Position numbers and translations under genes: made by a program
Shown: positions 1 through 6,080 of the stretch, in pieces
Layout: the number at the start of each line of letters is the position of its first letter
How positions within the stretch are numbered: position 1 is the stretch's first letter
Origin: Methanobacteriota archaeon
GTDB lineage: Archaea > Thermoplasmatota > Poseidoniia > Poseidoniales > Thalassarchaeaceae
Length of the DNA stretch: 8,951 nt
Reading direction: 5' to 3'
Assembly (NCBI GenBank): GCA_002685315.1
Contig: NYXJ01000076.1
Span: forward strand, 9,550 to 18,500
Notes under the pieces: generated by a model
Databases searched by the model: none
What the model was told of the DNA's origin: nothing
The model's input: only the letters and a program-made list of their open reading frames with translations

Positions 1-1378
1 CTTGTGATTTTTGTTCAGCTCTTGACTCCTTGGACACATCCATTTTTTGCCAATGGATATTCTCCGAACGGCGAAGCGCGAAATCGATAAGCCCCATTCC
101 AACAGTATTATTCGAAAGTCTATCGATCACAATGAATCCTCCCATAGTTCGGTTATCGTCATAGGGATCAAATGCTATTCTCTTGTCTAATGAAATATTA
201 CAGACACCTATTTCATTCAATTCCAAAGTTTTGGCCGGTAGATGATTCAGAGTGTTCACATCTATTCTATGTTTTAATTTCCCAAGAGTTAGTGTCGTTG
301 TCTGCGTATTCGATTTGAAAATATACTGCCTACCCGGAATCATAGGATTATCGTTCATCCATAAAATACGAGACTGGAACTGATCTGATTCTGCGCAAGG
401 GTCTGTAGATACTGCAATGGTATCTCCCCTCGAAACATCGATTTCGTCGTTCAATGTTATCGTAACCGATTGTCCGACGGATGCTTGTTGCAATTCACCA
501 TCCCAAGTAACAATACTTGCTATAGAAGATTCTTTGCCTCCGGGATGCAATCGGACTTTGTCGCCAATTTTCGTTTCACCGCTAGCTATTAAACCGGAAA
601 AACCTCTAAAATTTGAATTCGGGCGATTCACCCACTGTACTGGCATCCTGAAAGAGGCCTGTTTTCTCTGATTTCGAACTTCGATATTTTCGAGATACTC
701 GATGATTGTTTCTCCAGTGTACCAAGGTGTTTTCTCGCTTCTTTCTACAACATTATCTCCCAATAGTGCAGAAATTGGGATTGCTGTGATTGAATCTATG
801 TCGAGTGCGCTTTCTGCAAAGTCAGAATAATCAGAGACTATTTGCCTGTAAACTTGTTCTGAATAGTCAACTAAATCTAATTTATTGACCGCCAATAACA
901 CCTTTTTCACACCAACCATTGAAACAATAAATGAGTGTCTTCTTGTTTGAGTAAGAACTCCTTGCTTGGCATCAATTAGGATAATGGCGACATCGGCGGT
1001 GGATGCTCCAGTTGCCATATTTCGGGTGTATTCTTCATGACCTGGTGTATCTGCTACGATATATTTTCTTTTGTCTGTGGAAAAGAATCTGTATGCGACA
1101 TCAATGGTAATCCCCTGCTCTCTCTCGGCGGCCAACCCATCTACTAATAATGCGAAATCGATCTCATTTCCTTGAGTGCCTATTTTTTTCGAGTCGCTTT
1201 TTAGTGCAGATAATTGATCATCAAAAAGCATCTGAGACTCATATAACATACGACCGATTAACGTTGATTTGCCATCATCAACAGAACCGCAAGTAATGAA
1301 TCGGAGTAGGCTTTTTTCTTCATGCGATTTAAGATATGACTCGATATCAGTGGAAATTAATTCGCTAATATGAGCCAT
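1..1378 (-). CDS. cysN: Sulfate adenylyltransferase subunit 1 (GTPase), probably the N-terminal part of bifunctional CysNC; 3' end outside window
   Basis: CysN is the GTPase subunit of ATP sulfurylase. With CysD it makes adenosine 5'-phosphosulfate (APS) from sulfate and ATP in the cytoplasm, using GTP hydrolysis to drive the reaction. The ORF is on the minus strand with its ATG at 1378-1376 and stays open to the left edge, giving 459 residues. An EF-Tu-like G domain is clear: P-loop GSVDDGKST at residues 30-38, DTPGHE at 109-114, NKLD at 164-167 and SAL at 202-204. Beta-barrel domains follow, to about residue 435. The last residues (SENIHWQKMDVSKESRAEQK) resemble the linker before the APS kinase domain in CysNC fusions, whereas E. 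coli-type CysN ends near 475 with a different tail. I therefore expect an APS kinase domain beyond the edge. The start overlaps the cysD stop by one base (TAATG), which implies translational coupling. Confidence 0.95.
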   Translation of the reverse strand, partial: MAHISELISTDIESYLKSHEEKSLLRFITCGSVDDGKSTLIGRMLYESQMLFDDQLSALKSDSKKIGTQGNEIDFALLVDGLAAEREQGITIDVAYRFFSTDKRKYIVADTPGHEEYTRNMATGASTADVAIILIDAKQGVLTQTRRHSFIVSMVGVKKVLLAVNKLDLVDYSEQVYRQIVSDYSDFAESALDIDSITAIPISALLGDNVVERSEKTPWYTGETIIEYLENIEVRNQRKQASFRMPVQWVNRPNSNFRGFSGLIASGETKIGDKVRLHPGGKESSIASIVTWDGELQQASVGQSVTITLNDEIDVSRGDTIAVSTDPCAESDQFQSRILWMNDNPMIPGRQYIFKSNTQTTTLTLGKLKHRIDVNTLNHLPAKTLELNEIGVCNISLDKRIAFDPYDDNRTMGGFIVIDRLSNNTVGMGLIDFALRRSENIHWQKMDVSKESRAEQKSQ

Positions 1379-2271
1379 TAGAAATACCCCTCTTGTTTCT
1401 TCTTCTCCATAGAAGCATTGGAGTCATGATCGATTGTTCTTCCCTGTCTCTCTGATGTTGTAGTGAGAAGCATTTCTTGAATTATTTCAGGTAGGGTATT
1501 CGCCTCAGATTCTACTGCCCCAGTTAGAGGGTAACAACCCAAGGTCCGGAATCTGACGCTTTTCAGCATAGGTTGTTCGTCTTTTTCAAGGGGGAGTCTT
1601 TCGTCGTCCACTAATATCAAAGTCCCGTCTCTTTCTACTACGGGTCTTTCCTTAGAAAAGTAAAGAGGCACTATTGGAATTTTTTCTAAGTGAATATATT
1701 GCCAAATGTCCAATTCTGTCCAATTTGACAATGGGAATACTCTTATTGATTCGCCTTTGTTTTTACGTGAATTATACAGATTCCAAAGTTCAGGTCTCTG
1801 ATTTTTAGGGTCCCATCGATGTTTTGATGTTCGAAACGAAAAAATTCTTTCCTTGGCCCTAGATTTTTCCTCGTCTCTCCTAGCGCCACCAAATGCAACA
1901 TCAAACTGATACTTATCTAGTGCTTGCTTTAATCCGTCTGTTTTCATTACATCAGTATGTTTAGAGGACCCGTGAATGAATGGGTTCATCCCCATCTCTT
2001 TCCCTTCGGGGTTAATGTGGACGATCAGGTCAACACCCAAATCTTTGGCAGTTTTATCCCTGAAATCTATCATTTCTGAAAATTTCCACATAGTATCAAT
2101 ATGCATTAATGGAAACGGAATTTTCCCCGGATAAAATGCTTTTCTAGCCAAATGAAGCATTACTGAAGAGTCTTTACCAACTGAATATAACATAACAGGA
2201 TTTTCCGCTTCAGCGACCACCTCTCTCATAATATGGATGGCTTCTGCCTCCAAAGCGTCGAGGTGAGACAT
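1378..2271 (-). CDS. cysD: Sulfate adenylyltransferase subunit 2 (CysD)
   Basis: CysD is the catalytic, adenylyl-transferring subunit of the heterodimeric ATP sulfurylase and partners CysN. It belongs to the PAPS reductase/ATP pyrophosphatase (PP-loop) fold. The PP-loop SVGKDSS is at residues 30-36 near the N-terminus. Other family blocks visible are [24 protein letters not shown], the [12 protein letters not shown] segment, and the [11 protein letters not shown] block followed by the [10 protein letters not shown] tail. The length of 297 aa is typical of the family and the gene appears intact. The ATG at 2271 has no convincing Shine-Dalgarno site, but a TATA-like box lies about 70 nt upstream in the 86-120 nt gap behind cysQ. 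The stop TAA shares its last base with the cysN start. CysD/CysN enzymes are mainly bacterial, so acquisition by transfer is plausible but is an inference. Confidence 0.97.
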   Translation of the reverse strand: MSHLDALEAEAIHIMREVVAEAENPVMLYSVGKDSSVMLHLARKAFYPGKIPFPLMHIDTMWKFSEMIDFRDKTAKDLGVDLIVHINPEGKEMGMNPFIHGSSKHTDVMKTDGLKQALDKYQFDVAFGGARRDEEKSRAKERIFSFRTSKHRWDPKNQRPELWNLYNSRKNKGESIRVFPLSNWTELDIWQYIHLEKIPIVPLYFSKERPVVERDGTLILVDDERLPLEKDEQPMLKSVRFRTLGCYPLTGAVESEANTLPEIIQEMLLTTTSERQGRTIDHDSNASMEKKKQEGYF

Positions 2272-2340
2272 GTGTTTGCGTAAGACAGGGGCTATTTCAC
2301 ATCGACGGGTTTTGGTCTGTTTGGATTATGTAAATAAAAC

Positions 2341-2348
2341 ATATAAAA
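2341..2348 (-). promoter_or_regulatory. TATA-like box upstream of cysD
   Basis: The minus strand reads TTTTATAT here, just after the cysQ stop codon and inside a very AT-rich stretch. Archaeal TATA boxes sit about 26 nt before the transcription start, which would place initiation near 2318 and give cysD a leader of roughly 47 nt. This suggests cysD-cysN(C) can be transcribed separately from the upstream LX-cysQ genes. It is a motif match only, and the AT-richness makes chance matches likely. Confidence 0.35.
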
Positions 2349-2357
2349 TAATTTAAT

Positions 2358-3149
2358 CTACTGTAATTTAACCCAATCTTCTGTCCAACGATTATCTGCT
2401 GCAACTAGAAAATACGGATTTAGAACATTTTCTACTAAATCATAATCTAAATTTTTTCCAGATGGCCCTATTACAATGCCTCCCGCTCCAGAAACTACTG
2501 CGTGAGCTGCAGCGATATCCCAACATGATGTTGGTCCGAATCTTGGATACAAATCGGCAGAGCCTTCTGCTACTATGCATGCTTTCAAAGAAGAGCCCAT
2601 TCTGACAAGGTCATAAGTCCCTAATTTCTGAGCAAATAGTTCGTCTTTCTCGCCTCTATGGGTACCACTAGCTACTAAGCGTACAGGAAGTGGAGGAGAT
2701 GATGGGTTTACCATCATCAAACCTGCACCGTCTGGACCTCTACGTTCTGAAGGAGCTATTACTCCTCCAAACCATGTGGTTTTGGTAACAGGGGCGTGTA
2801 CTACGCCGAAAAGTGGCGCCCATCGGTTTTTTTTCCGAGACATCAATGCTATATTTACCGTAAACATCCCATTCCTTTTGATAAATTCTTTTGTCCCATC
2901 TAATGGATCTACCAACCAGCAAGTATCGGAAGAAAGTGGGTCTCCCTCGTTTCCTTCCTCTGATACAATAGGTGTATCGTCAATTTTCTTTAATTCTTCT
3001 ACGATAATATTATGCGCAGCCAAATCTGCTTCCGTCAAAGGAGAGTCATCTCCTTTATGCTGAATCTTAATATTGCCAGATTTATTGTAAATTTCAAGTA
3101 TAGCTTCACCTGCTAACTCGGCGATTTGGACTATTTTTTCAAAATTCAA
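2358..3149 (-). CDS. cysQ: 3'(2'),5'-bisphosphate nucleotidase CysQ (PAP phosphatase)
   Basis: CysQ hydrolyses 3'-phosphoadenosine 5'-phosphate (PAP), the product left when PAPS donates its sulfate, to AMP and phosphate. It is a Mg2+-dependent, Li+-sensitive member of the inositol monophosphatase superfamily. Counting from the chosen start, metal-binding motifs are EE at residues 64-65, DPLDGT at 81-86 and WDIAAAHA at 210-217. The segments GTKEFIKRNG.FTVNIAL and YPRFGPT match E. coli CysQ closely. I chose TTG at 3149 (263 aa) because a strong GGAGG sits 8 nt before it and the protein then begins like E. coli CysQ. A longer in-frame TTG at 3164 would place that Shine-Dalgarno inside the gene. 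The gene follows the membrane-protein gene almost without a gap. A run of eight A (coding strand) occurs at 2827-2834. The cysDN neighbours fit PAPS metabolism. Confidence 0.93.
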   Translation of the reverse strand: MNFEKIVQIAELAGEAILEIYNKSGNIKIQHKGDDSPLTEADLAAHNIIVEELKKIDDTPIVSEEGNEGDPLSSDTCWLVDPLDGTKEFIKRNGMFTVNIALMSRKKNRWAPLFGVVHAPVTKTTWFGGVIAPSERRGPDGAGLMMVNPSSPPLPVRLVASGTHRGEKDELFAQKLGTYDLVRMGSSLKACIVAEGSADLYPRFGPTSCWDIAAAHAVVSGAGGIVIGPSGKNLDYDLVENVLNPYFLVAADNRWTEDWVKLQ

Positions 3150-3157
3150 AGTTGTTT

Positions 3158-3162
3158 CCTCC
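3158..3162 (-). promoter_or_regulatory. Shine-Dalgarno site that sets the cysQ start
   Basis: The minus strand reads GGAGG, followed by 8 nt and then TTG at 3149. This is the best ribosome-binding site in the window. It lies within the last bases between the upstream stop (TGA, 3168-3166) and the cysQ body, and it argues for the TTG at 3149 over the TTG at 3164, which overlaps the site. Confidence 0.6.
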
Positions 3163-3165
3163 AAA

Positions 3166-3720
3166 TCAGAAATCTTGCATATCTTTAGCAGCGGCTTCTA
3201 ATTTTTCTCTCGATTCAGGTGAAAGATGGAATAGATATGGGTCCTCGTCTCCCACTATTTCTTTCCAAGATGACATTGTTCTTGCCCATATTTCTTGTTC
3301 AGAGTTCCATTCTAACCACCTATCAACGAAATTGCAGTGGCGATTTATGTCTTCGTCATCTTCTGATAGTTTACGTAAAATAGTATTTGTTTGAGCCAGT
3401 AACATACCGAAAGGAGCGTTTACTTTGTATGTAGTAAACGGGTTTCTTTCCTGAACGACTGTTAGGTGCTCTCTCCATAGACCGAGAAATACGTCATATA
3501 CCCATCCGATTATTAATACTACTAATAATACAGATAATGCAATTCCTCCAAGACCCCAATATGTCATAGGTATCGCTAGTAATTCATTATCAGATTCGAA
3601 TCTCCAACTGACATATGGCCACATCAACAGAGTCAGTGTTGTAATCCAAAAACCCATAGAAATCAGGGTTTGGCTTTGCTGAATACGCCAATATTGGCGC
3701 ATGAATGTTTTCTTCAACAC
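3166..3720 (-). CDS. Uncharacterised membrane protein with two transmembrane helices
   Basis: I do not recognise this 184-residue protein. After a short basic N-terminus (KKTFMRQYWR) there is a hydrophobic segment at about residues 18-38, a short acidic loop (ESDNE), and a second, stronger hydrophobic helix at about 54-80. A soluble C-terminal domain of roughly 100 residues follows. It is rich in tryptophan and charged residues, with recognisable stretches WREHLTVVQERNPFTTYK and WLEWNSEQEIW. The two-helix topology suggests that both ends lie on the same side of the membrane, probably the cytoplasm given the basic N-terminus. The start is GTG at 3720, with AGGA 6 nt upstream; TTG at 3717 or ATG at 3702 are alternatives. 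The gene lies between ribosomal protein LX and cysQ, with only one base between its stop and the longest cysQ reading. Two helices are too few for a sulfate permease, so no function is assigned. Confidence 0.8.
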   Translation of the reverse strand: MLKKTFMRQYWRIQQSQTLISMGFWITTLTLLMWPYVSWRFESDNELLAIPMTYWGLGGIALSVLLVVLIIGWVYDVFLGLWREHLTVVQERNPFTTYKVNAPFGMLLAQTNTILRKLSEDDEDINRHCNFVDRWLEWNSEQEIWARTMSSWKEIVGDEDPYLFHLSPESREKLEAAAKDMQDF

Positions 3721-3768
3721 GACCCTTCCTAGAGACTATCTGATTTCACCGTTACGTGTTAAAGACGA

Positions 3769-3996
3769 TTATTTGTCGCGAAAATGAGATACTACGACCG
3801 GCGCGGAAGATTCCGATGGTTCGATAACATTAATTGAGTTAATTGTTATATATCTTCTTTTAGCCCCATGACGACTGCCAAAATGTGAGTATATCTTTTC
3901 TCTAACCTGGTCTTCATTTTCTGCGACTAAGTCTATACAAAAATCTTGGTTTGTCTTTCCTTGGCGAACTACCCCGTCTATCCGGTATGCTTGCAT
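3769..3996 (-). CDS. rpl18a: Large ribosomal subunit protein LX (L18Ae / eL20)
   Basis: This is a small archaeal/eukaryotic-type protein of the large ribosomal subunit, 75 aa here. The sequence beginning MQAYRIDGVV and containing DQVREKIYSHFGSRHGAKRRYITI has the LX signature: a beta-strand opening with YR.dG, a helix with the ..v.ek.yS.lGs.h..kR motif, and a closing strand (INSINVIEP). A longer reading from TTG at 4059 would add 21 residues that do not belong to the family. That start would also lie upstream of a TATA-like box whose predicted transcription start falls on the ATG at 3996, so a leaderless mRNA starting at 3996 is the better model. LX is often next to prefoldin alpha, IF6 or ftsY in archaea. 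Here it heads a row leading into sulfate-activation genes, which is unusual. Confidence 0.88.
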   Translation of the reverse strand: MQAYRIDGVVRQGKTNQDFCIDLVAENEDQVREKIYSHFGSRHGAKRRYITINSINVIEPSESSAPVVVSHFRDK

Positions 3997-4018
3997 ATTG
4001 CGGCCGAACTTCGACTTT

Positions 4019-4027
4019 GATATAAAA
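4019..4027 (-). promoter_or_regulatory. TATA box for the LX (rpl18a) transcript
   Basis: The minus strand reads TTTTATATC, centred near 4023. The usual archaeal spacing of about 26 nt puts the transcription start at about 3997, directly at the LX ATG. The fit of box, spacing and family-supported start makes this the most convincing promoter in the window. It probably also drives the membrane-protein gene and cysQ, which follow with small gaps. Confidence 0.6.
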
Positions 4028-4131
4028 GCCACGAAAACGGCGATGCGGGAAATATTCAAATTTCGTCTGATAATCCGCTAGTATTACTCAAGGTTCAAGA
4101 ACATGTTAGTTGCGATGTTTATTGATTATTG

Positions 4132-4590
4132 ATGAGTACTCCCTCGACTGTCGATTCTTCCTCAGAAAAAGATGAGGATACTTTGGAAGGGCGGTTAGCT
4201 AAAATCTCTCATGAAAAACTAGTTCAGGAAGTAATTTCTGTTTGGGATGAGGCTATGAAAATGGAGCAGGAGTTGGTGATTTCGAGACAACGAGCCAGGG
4301 CGCTGGAATTAGAATTGGCATCTCTGGATTTAGAGCATGAAGATAAGACCTCTGTTTCAGATCTTGAAGAGCAACTGCGTGTGATGAAAATTCGATATAA
4401 TCAACTAGAGAGTAAATTGGAAAATGAAAAGATTAGGAGAATAGATGGAGGAGGTGTTTCAGAGAGTCGTGCGAAAGAGTTACAAGATGAAAACGCTAGA
4501 CTGCTCAAAGTAGAAGAAGAACAAATGATTCTAATTCTAGATATGGAAAGTCAAATAGACCGGTTAATCGCTACGATAAAGGGTAGTTAG
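4132..4590 (+). CDS. Uncharacterised coiled-coil protein
   Basis: I do not recognise a family for this 152-residue, highly charged protein. The first 18 residues are polar and acidic (S, T, E, D), probably disordered. A short amphipathic stretch (about 19-37) leads into a long predicted coiled coil at about residues 38-104, interrupted by DGGG at 105-108, and a second helix at about 111-148. It has no cysteine, no hydrophobic membrane segment and no visible catalytic motif, so a structural, scaffolding or adaptor role is likely. The start is ATG at 4132; the preceding TTG would add only one residue. The gene is divergent from ribosomal LX and overlaps the GGGPS gene tail-to-tail by 4 nt. Prefoldin alpha, a common LX neighbour of similar length, was considered, but the hairpin region between the helices is not evident. 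Confidence 0.8.
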   Translation: MSTPSTVDSSSEKDEDTLEGRLAKISHEKLVQEVISVWDEAMKMEQELVISRQRARALELELASLDLEHEDKTSVSDLEEQLRVMKIRYNQLESKLENEKIRRIDGGGVSESRAKELQDENARLLKVEEEQMILILDMESQIDRLIATIKGS

Positions 4591-5399
4591 TCATTCATTT
4601 TTGATATGAATCCTGTCAATACATTCTGTAGGGCGTTCGCATCATCAAAAGATTCTGTCAAATTACCAGTTATTATCCAATCCGCTCCCGCATCGGATGC
4701 TATTTTTGCTGTTTCTCCATCTCTAATTCCTCCTCCGACAACGATGGTCAGGTTGCATGATTCTCTCGCTGCTTTGATTAGTTCGGGAGATACTGGTGTT
4801 TGGGCGCCACTTCCTGCTTCTAAATATATAATTTTAAATCCATAATATTCTGCTGTTGTCGCATATGCAGAAATTCTTTCTGTCTGATTGGAGAGGATTA
4901 AATCCGCCTTTCCAACTTCTCCAGCTTTTCCCCCTGGTTCACAAATGATGTAGCCCATCGGCAAAGGCGAAATTCCTGCTTTTTTGATAAATAGTGATCC
5001 TGCGACTTGTTCTTCTATCAAATATCTTGGAGATTTACTATTCATTAGCATCATGAAAGTAATTGCATCGGCTGCTGGAGAAAGTGCAGCGGCACCTTGG
5101 GGAAATAATACAACCGGCACCTTCCAGTTTTTTTCTTCTAAGCCGGAGTCTTGAGATGATGCCCAAGTTACTAGTTCTAATGCTTCTTGAATGGCGACTA
5201 CGGTGTTATTCACATTATCCATGTCGGTATCGCTCGAGCCTCCCACAAGTATCATTTTACTGCCCGCAGCAACCGCAGCAACCGCTCTTTTAGCTGCAGT
5301 ATCTGGAGTTTGGTCGGCTGGATCAATCAGAATAGCATGTCTTGTACTTTTTGTCTTGTCACAAACATGTTCCAATGTCTGACTCTCTACGCCGCCCAT
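4587..5399 (-). CDS. Geranylgeranylglyceryl phosphate synthase (GGGP synthase)
   Basis: This enzyme joins geranylgeranyl diphosphate to sn-glycerol-1-phosphate, forming the first ether bond of archaeal membrane lipids. It is a TIM-barrel protein of the PcrB/GGGPS family. From ATG 5399 (270 aa), conserved blocks are LIDPADQ at residues 24-30, LVGGSSD at 51-57, the FPQG.A segment from 99 with the NSKSPRYLIEEQ region to about 131, CEPGGKAG at 153-160, YLEAGSGA at 192-199 (glycerol-1-phosphate region), VGGGIRDGETA at 221-231 and GADWIITGN at 238-246. All appear intact. A GTG at 5417 would add six residues, but a TATA-like stretch near 5430 predicts transcription starting after it, so ATG 5399 is preferred. 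It is last in the minus-strand run after the Rossmann-type gene (43-nt gap), and its stop overlaps that of the coiled-coil gene. Confidence 0.95.
   Translation of the reverse strand: MGGVESQTLEHVCDKTKSTRHAILIDPADQTPDTAAKRAVAAVAAGSKMILVGGSSDTDMDNVNNTVVAIQEALELVTWASSQDSGLEEKNWKVPVVLFPQGAAALSPAADAITFMMLMNSKSPRYLIEEQVAGSLFIKKAGISPLPMGYIICEPGGKAGEVGKADLILSNQTERISAYATTAEYYGFKIIYLEAGSGAQTPVSPELIKAARESCNLTIVVGGGIRDGETAKIASDAGADWIITGNLTESFDDANALQNVLTGFISKMND
4598..4602 (+). terminator. Possible T-tract terminator for the coiled-coil gene
   Basis: Five T residues lie 8 nt after the plus-strand stop codon. Archaeal RNA polymerase often terminates at T-rich tracts without a hairpin. Termination here would place the 3' end of the plus-strand mRNA inside the 3' end of the GGGPS gene. 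The tract is short, so this is a weak call. Confidence 0.2.
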
Positions 5400-5424
5400 A
5401 ATAGGTCCTGAATACACTAAGCAT

Positions 5425-5435
5425 CTAAAATTTTA
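5425..5435 (-). promoter_or_regulatory. Possible TATA-like element for GGGPS
   Basis: The minus strand reads TAAAATTTTAG in the 43-nt gap before GGGPS. At the normal archaeal spacing, transcription would start near 5404, a few bases before the ATG at 5399. This would let GGGPS be expressed independently of the upstream amidohydrolase genes. The match is approximate and the region is AT-rich. Confidence 0.25.
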
Positions 5436-5442
5436 CAAAAAA

Positions 5443-6057
5443 CTATTCCGATATGATTGATTCTGCTGCCTCAATGCCCTTATTGACTCTGTCAATTAAT
5501 GCATATCGAGGATTATTTCCTCGCCATTCCATTTTTTGTATATAATTGCCCTCAATCTTTTCTTCCTGGCTCCAAACTTCTATTGTCTGATCGGGTCTAA
5601 TTCCAAAAATCTCGACCTTTGGATTTGAGATCATTACTCCCCCATACCAAACTTTGTCAGAATTATATTCTCTGAAGTCAATTATATCATCAAATTTCAT
5701 TTGTCCGGATGCTAAATAGCCGGCTCCAGAAAAATCAATTATTCCGTTTTCTATGTTTTTTACTACAGATTTTAAATGAAAATTTGCACCCCTCTTAGCA
5801 AGAGAAATTGAAAGAGCCTTGACAAACCAAGAATATCGGATGGCGGTTGAGTTTTCTTTGGGTTGTTGACTAAATAGGCTCCCCACCCAATTAATGGGAG
5901 TTAATGGCCATTCGTCGAATAACCCTGGTTCTTCGCCATACATTCCCGATTCAGCTTTTTTATCAAAAATATGGATTTCTAAATTAGGATTTTTATCTAA
6001 TAATCTATGCCCGCATGTGAAGACTTCTATTCCAGAACCAATGATGGCGATTTTCAT
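5443..6057 (-). CDS. Short FAD/NAD(P)-binding Rossmann-type protein, function unknown
   Basis: The N-terminus MKIAIIGSG followed by Gly16 gives the dinucleotide-binding fingerprint GxGxxxxxxG (residues 7-16) in a beta-alpha-beta unit ending in an acidic residue (IFDKK, Asp32). Asp/Glu at that place usually binds the ribose of FAD or NAD. A later segment (KFDDIIDFRE) and the C-terminal helix (RVNKGIEAAESI) resemble parts of flavoprotein oxidoreductases. At about 204 aa the protein is far shorter than typical members (350-450 aa), so it is either a compact family or a reduced one. The start ATG 6057 has GGAAG 5 nt upstream; ATG 6069 and TTG 6084 are alternatives, the last giving a TTGA overlap with the amidohydrolase stop. 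It lies between the M20 amidohydrolase and GGGPS. Substrate and reaction cannot be inferred. Confidence 0.8.
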   Translation of the reverse strand: MKIAIIGSGIEVFTCGHRLLDKNPNLEIHIFDKKAESGMYGEEPGLFDEWPLTPINWVGSLFSQQPKENSTAIRYSWFVKALSISLAKRGANFHLKSVVKNIENGIIDFSGAGYLASGQMKFDDIIDFREYNSDKVWYGGVMISNPKVEIFGIRPDQTIEVWSQEEKIEGNYIQKMEWRGNNPRYALIDRVNKGIEAAESIISE

Positions 6058-6080
6058 AATATCTTCCATTGTAATTTTAA

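Noticed and set aside
417..671. Plus-strand ORF of 84 codons
   Set aside because: It lies wholly antisense to the well-supported cysN frame, and its translation shows no domain or initiation signal.
2740..3394. Several short ORFs on both strands overlapping cysQ and the membrane-protein gene
   Set aside because: They are alternate-frame shadows of genes with clear family motifs or helices. None has its own upstream signals.
4049..4064. GAAAT...ATTTC inverted repeat in the LX/coiled-coil divergent region
   Set aside because: It has only 5-bp arms in AT-rich DNA, too short to separate from chance.
4132..4590. Assignment of the coiled-coil gene as prefoldin alpha
   Set aside because: Length and LX neighbourhood are suggestive, but no beta-hairpin segment between the helices is visible and the gene is on the opposite strand from LX.
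5265..5285. Tandem 9-bp repeat (CGCAGCAAC, about 2.3 copies) within GGGPS
   Set aside because: It encodes AVAAVAAG in a barrel helix that aligns with the family without an insertion, so it is likely just Ala/Val codon repetition.
4606..5411. Four plus-strand ORFs (63-79 codons) across the GGGPS gene
   Set aside because: They are antisense to intact GGGPS motifs; their compositions look like reverse-strand readings.
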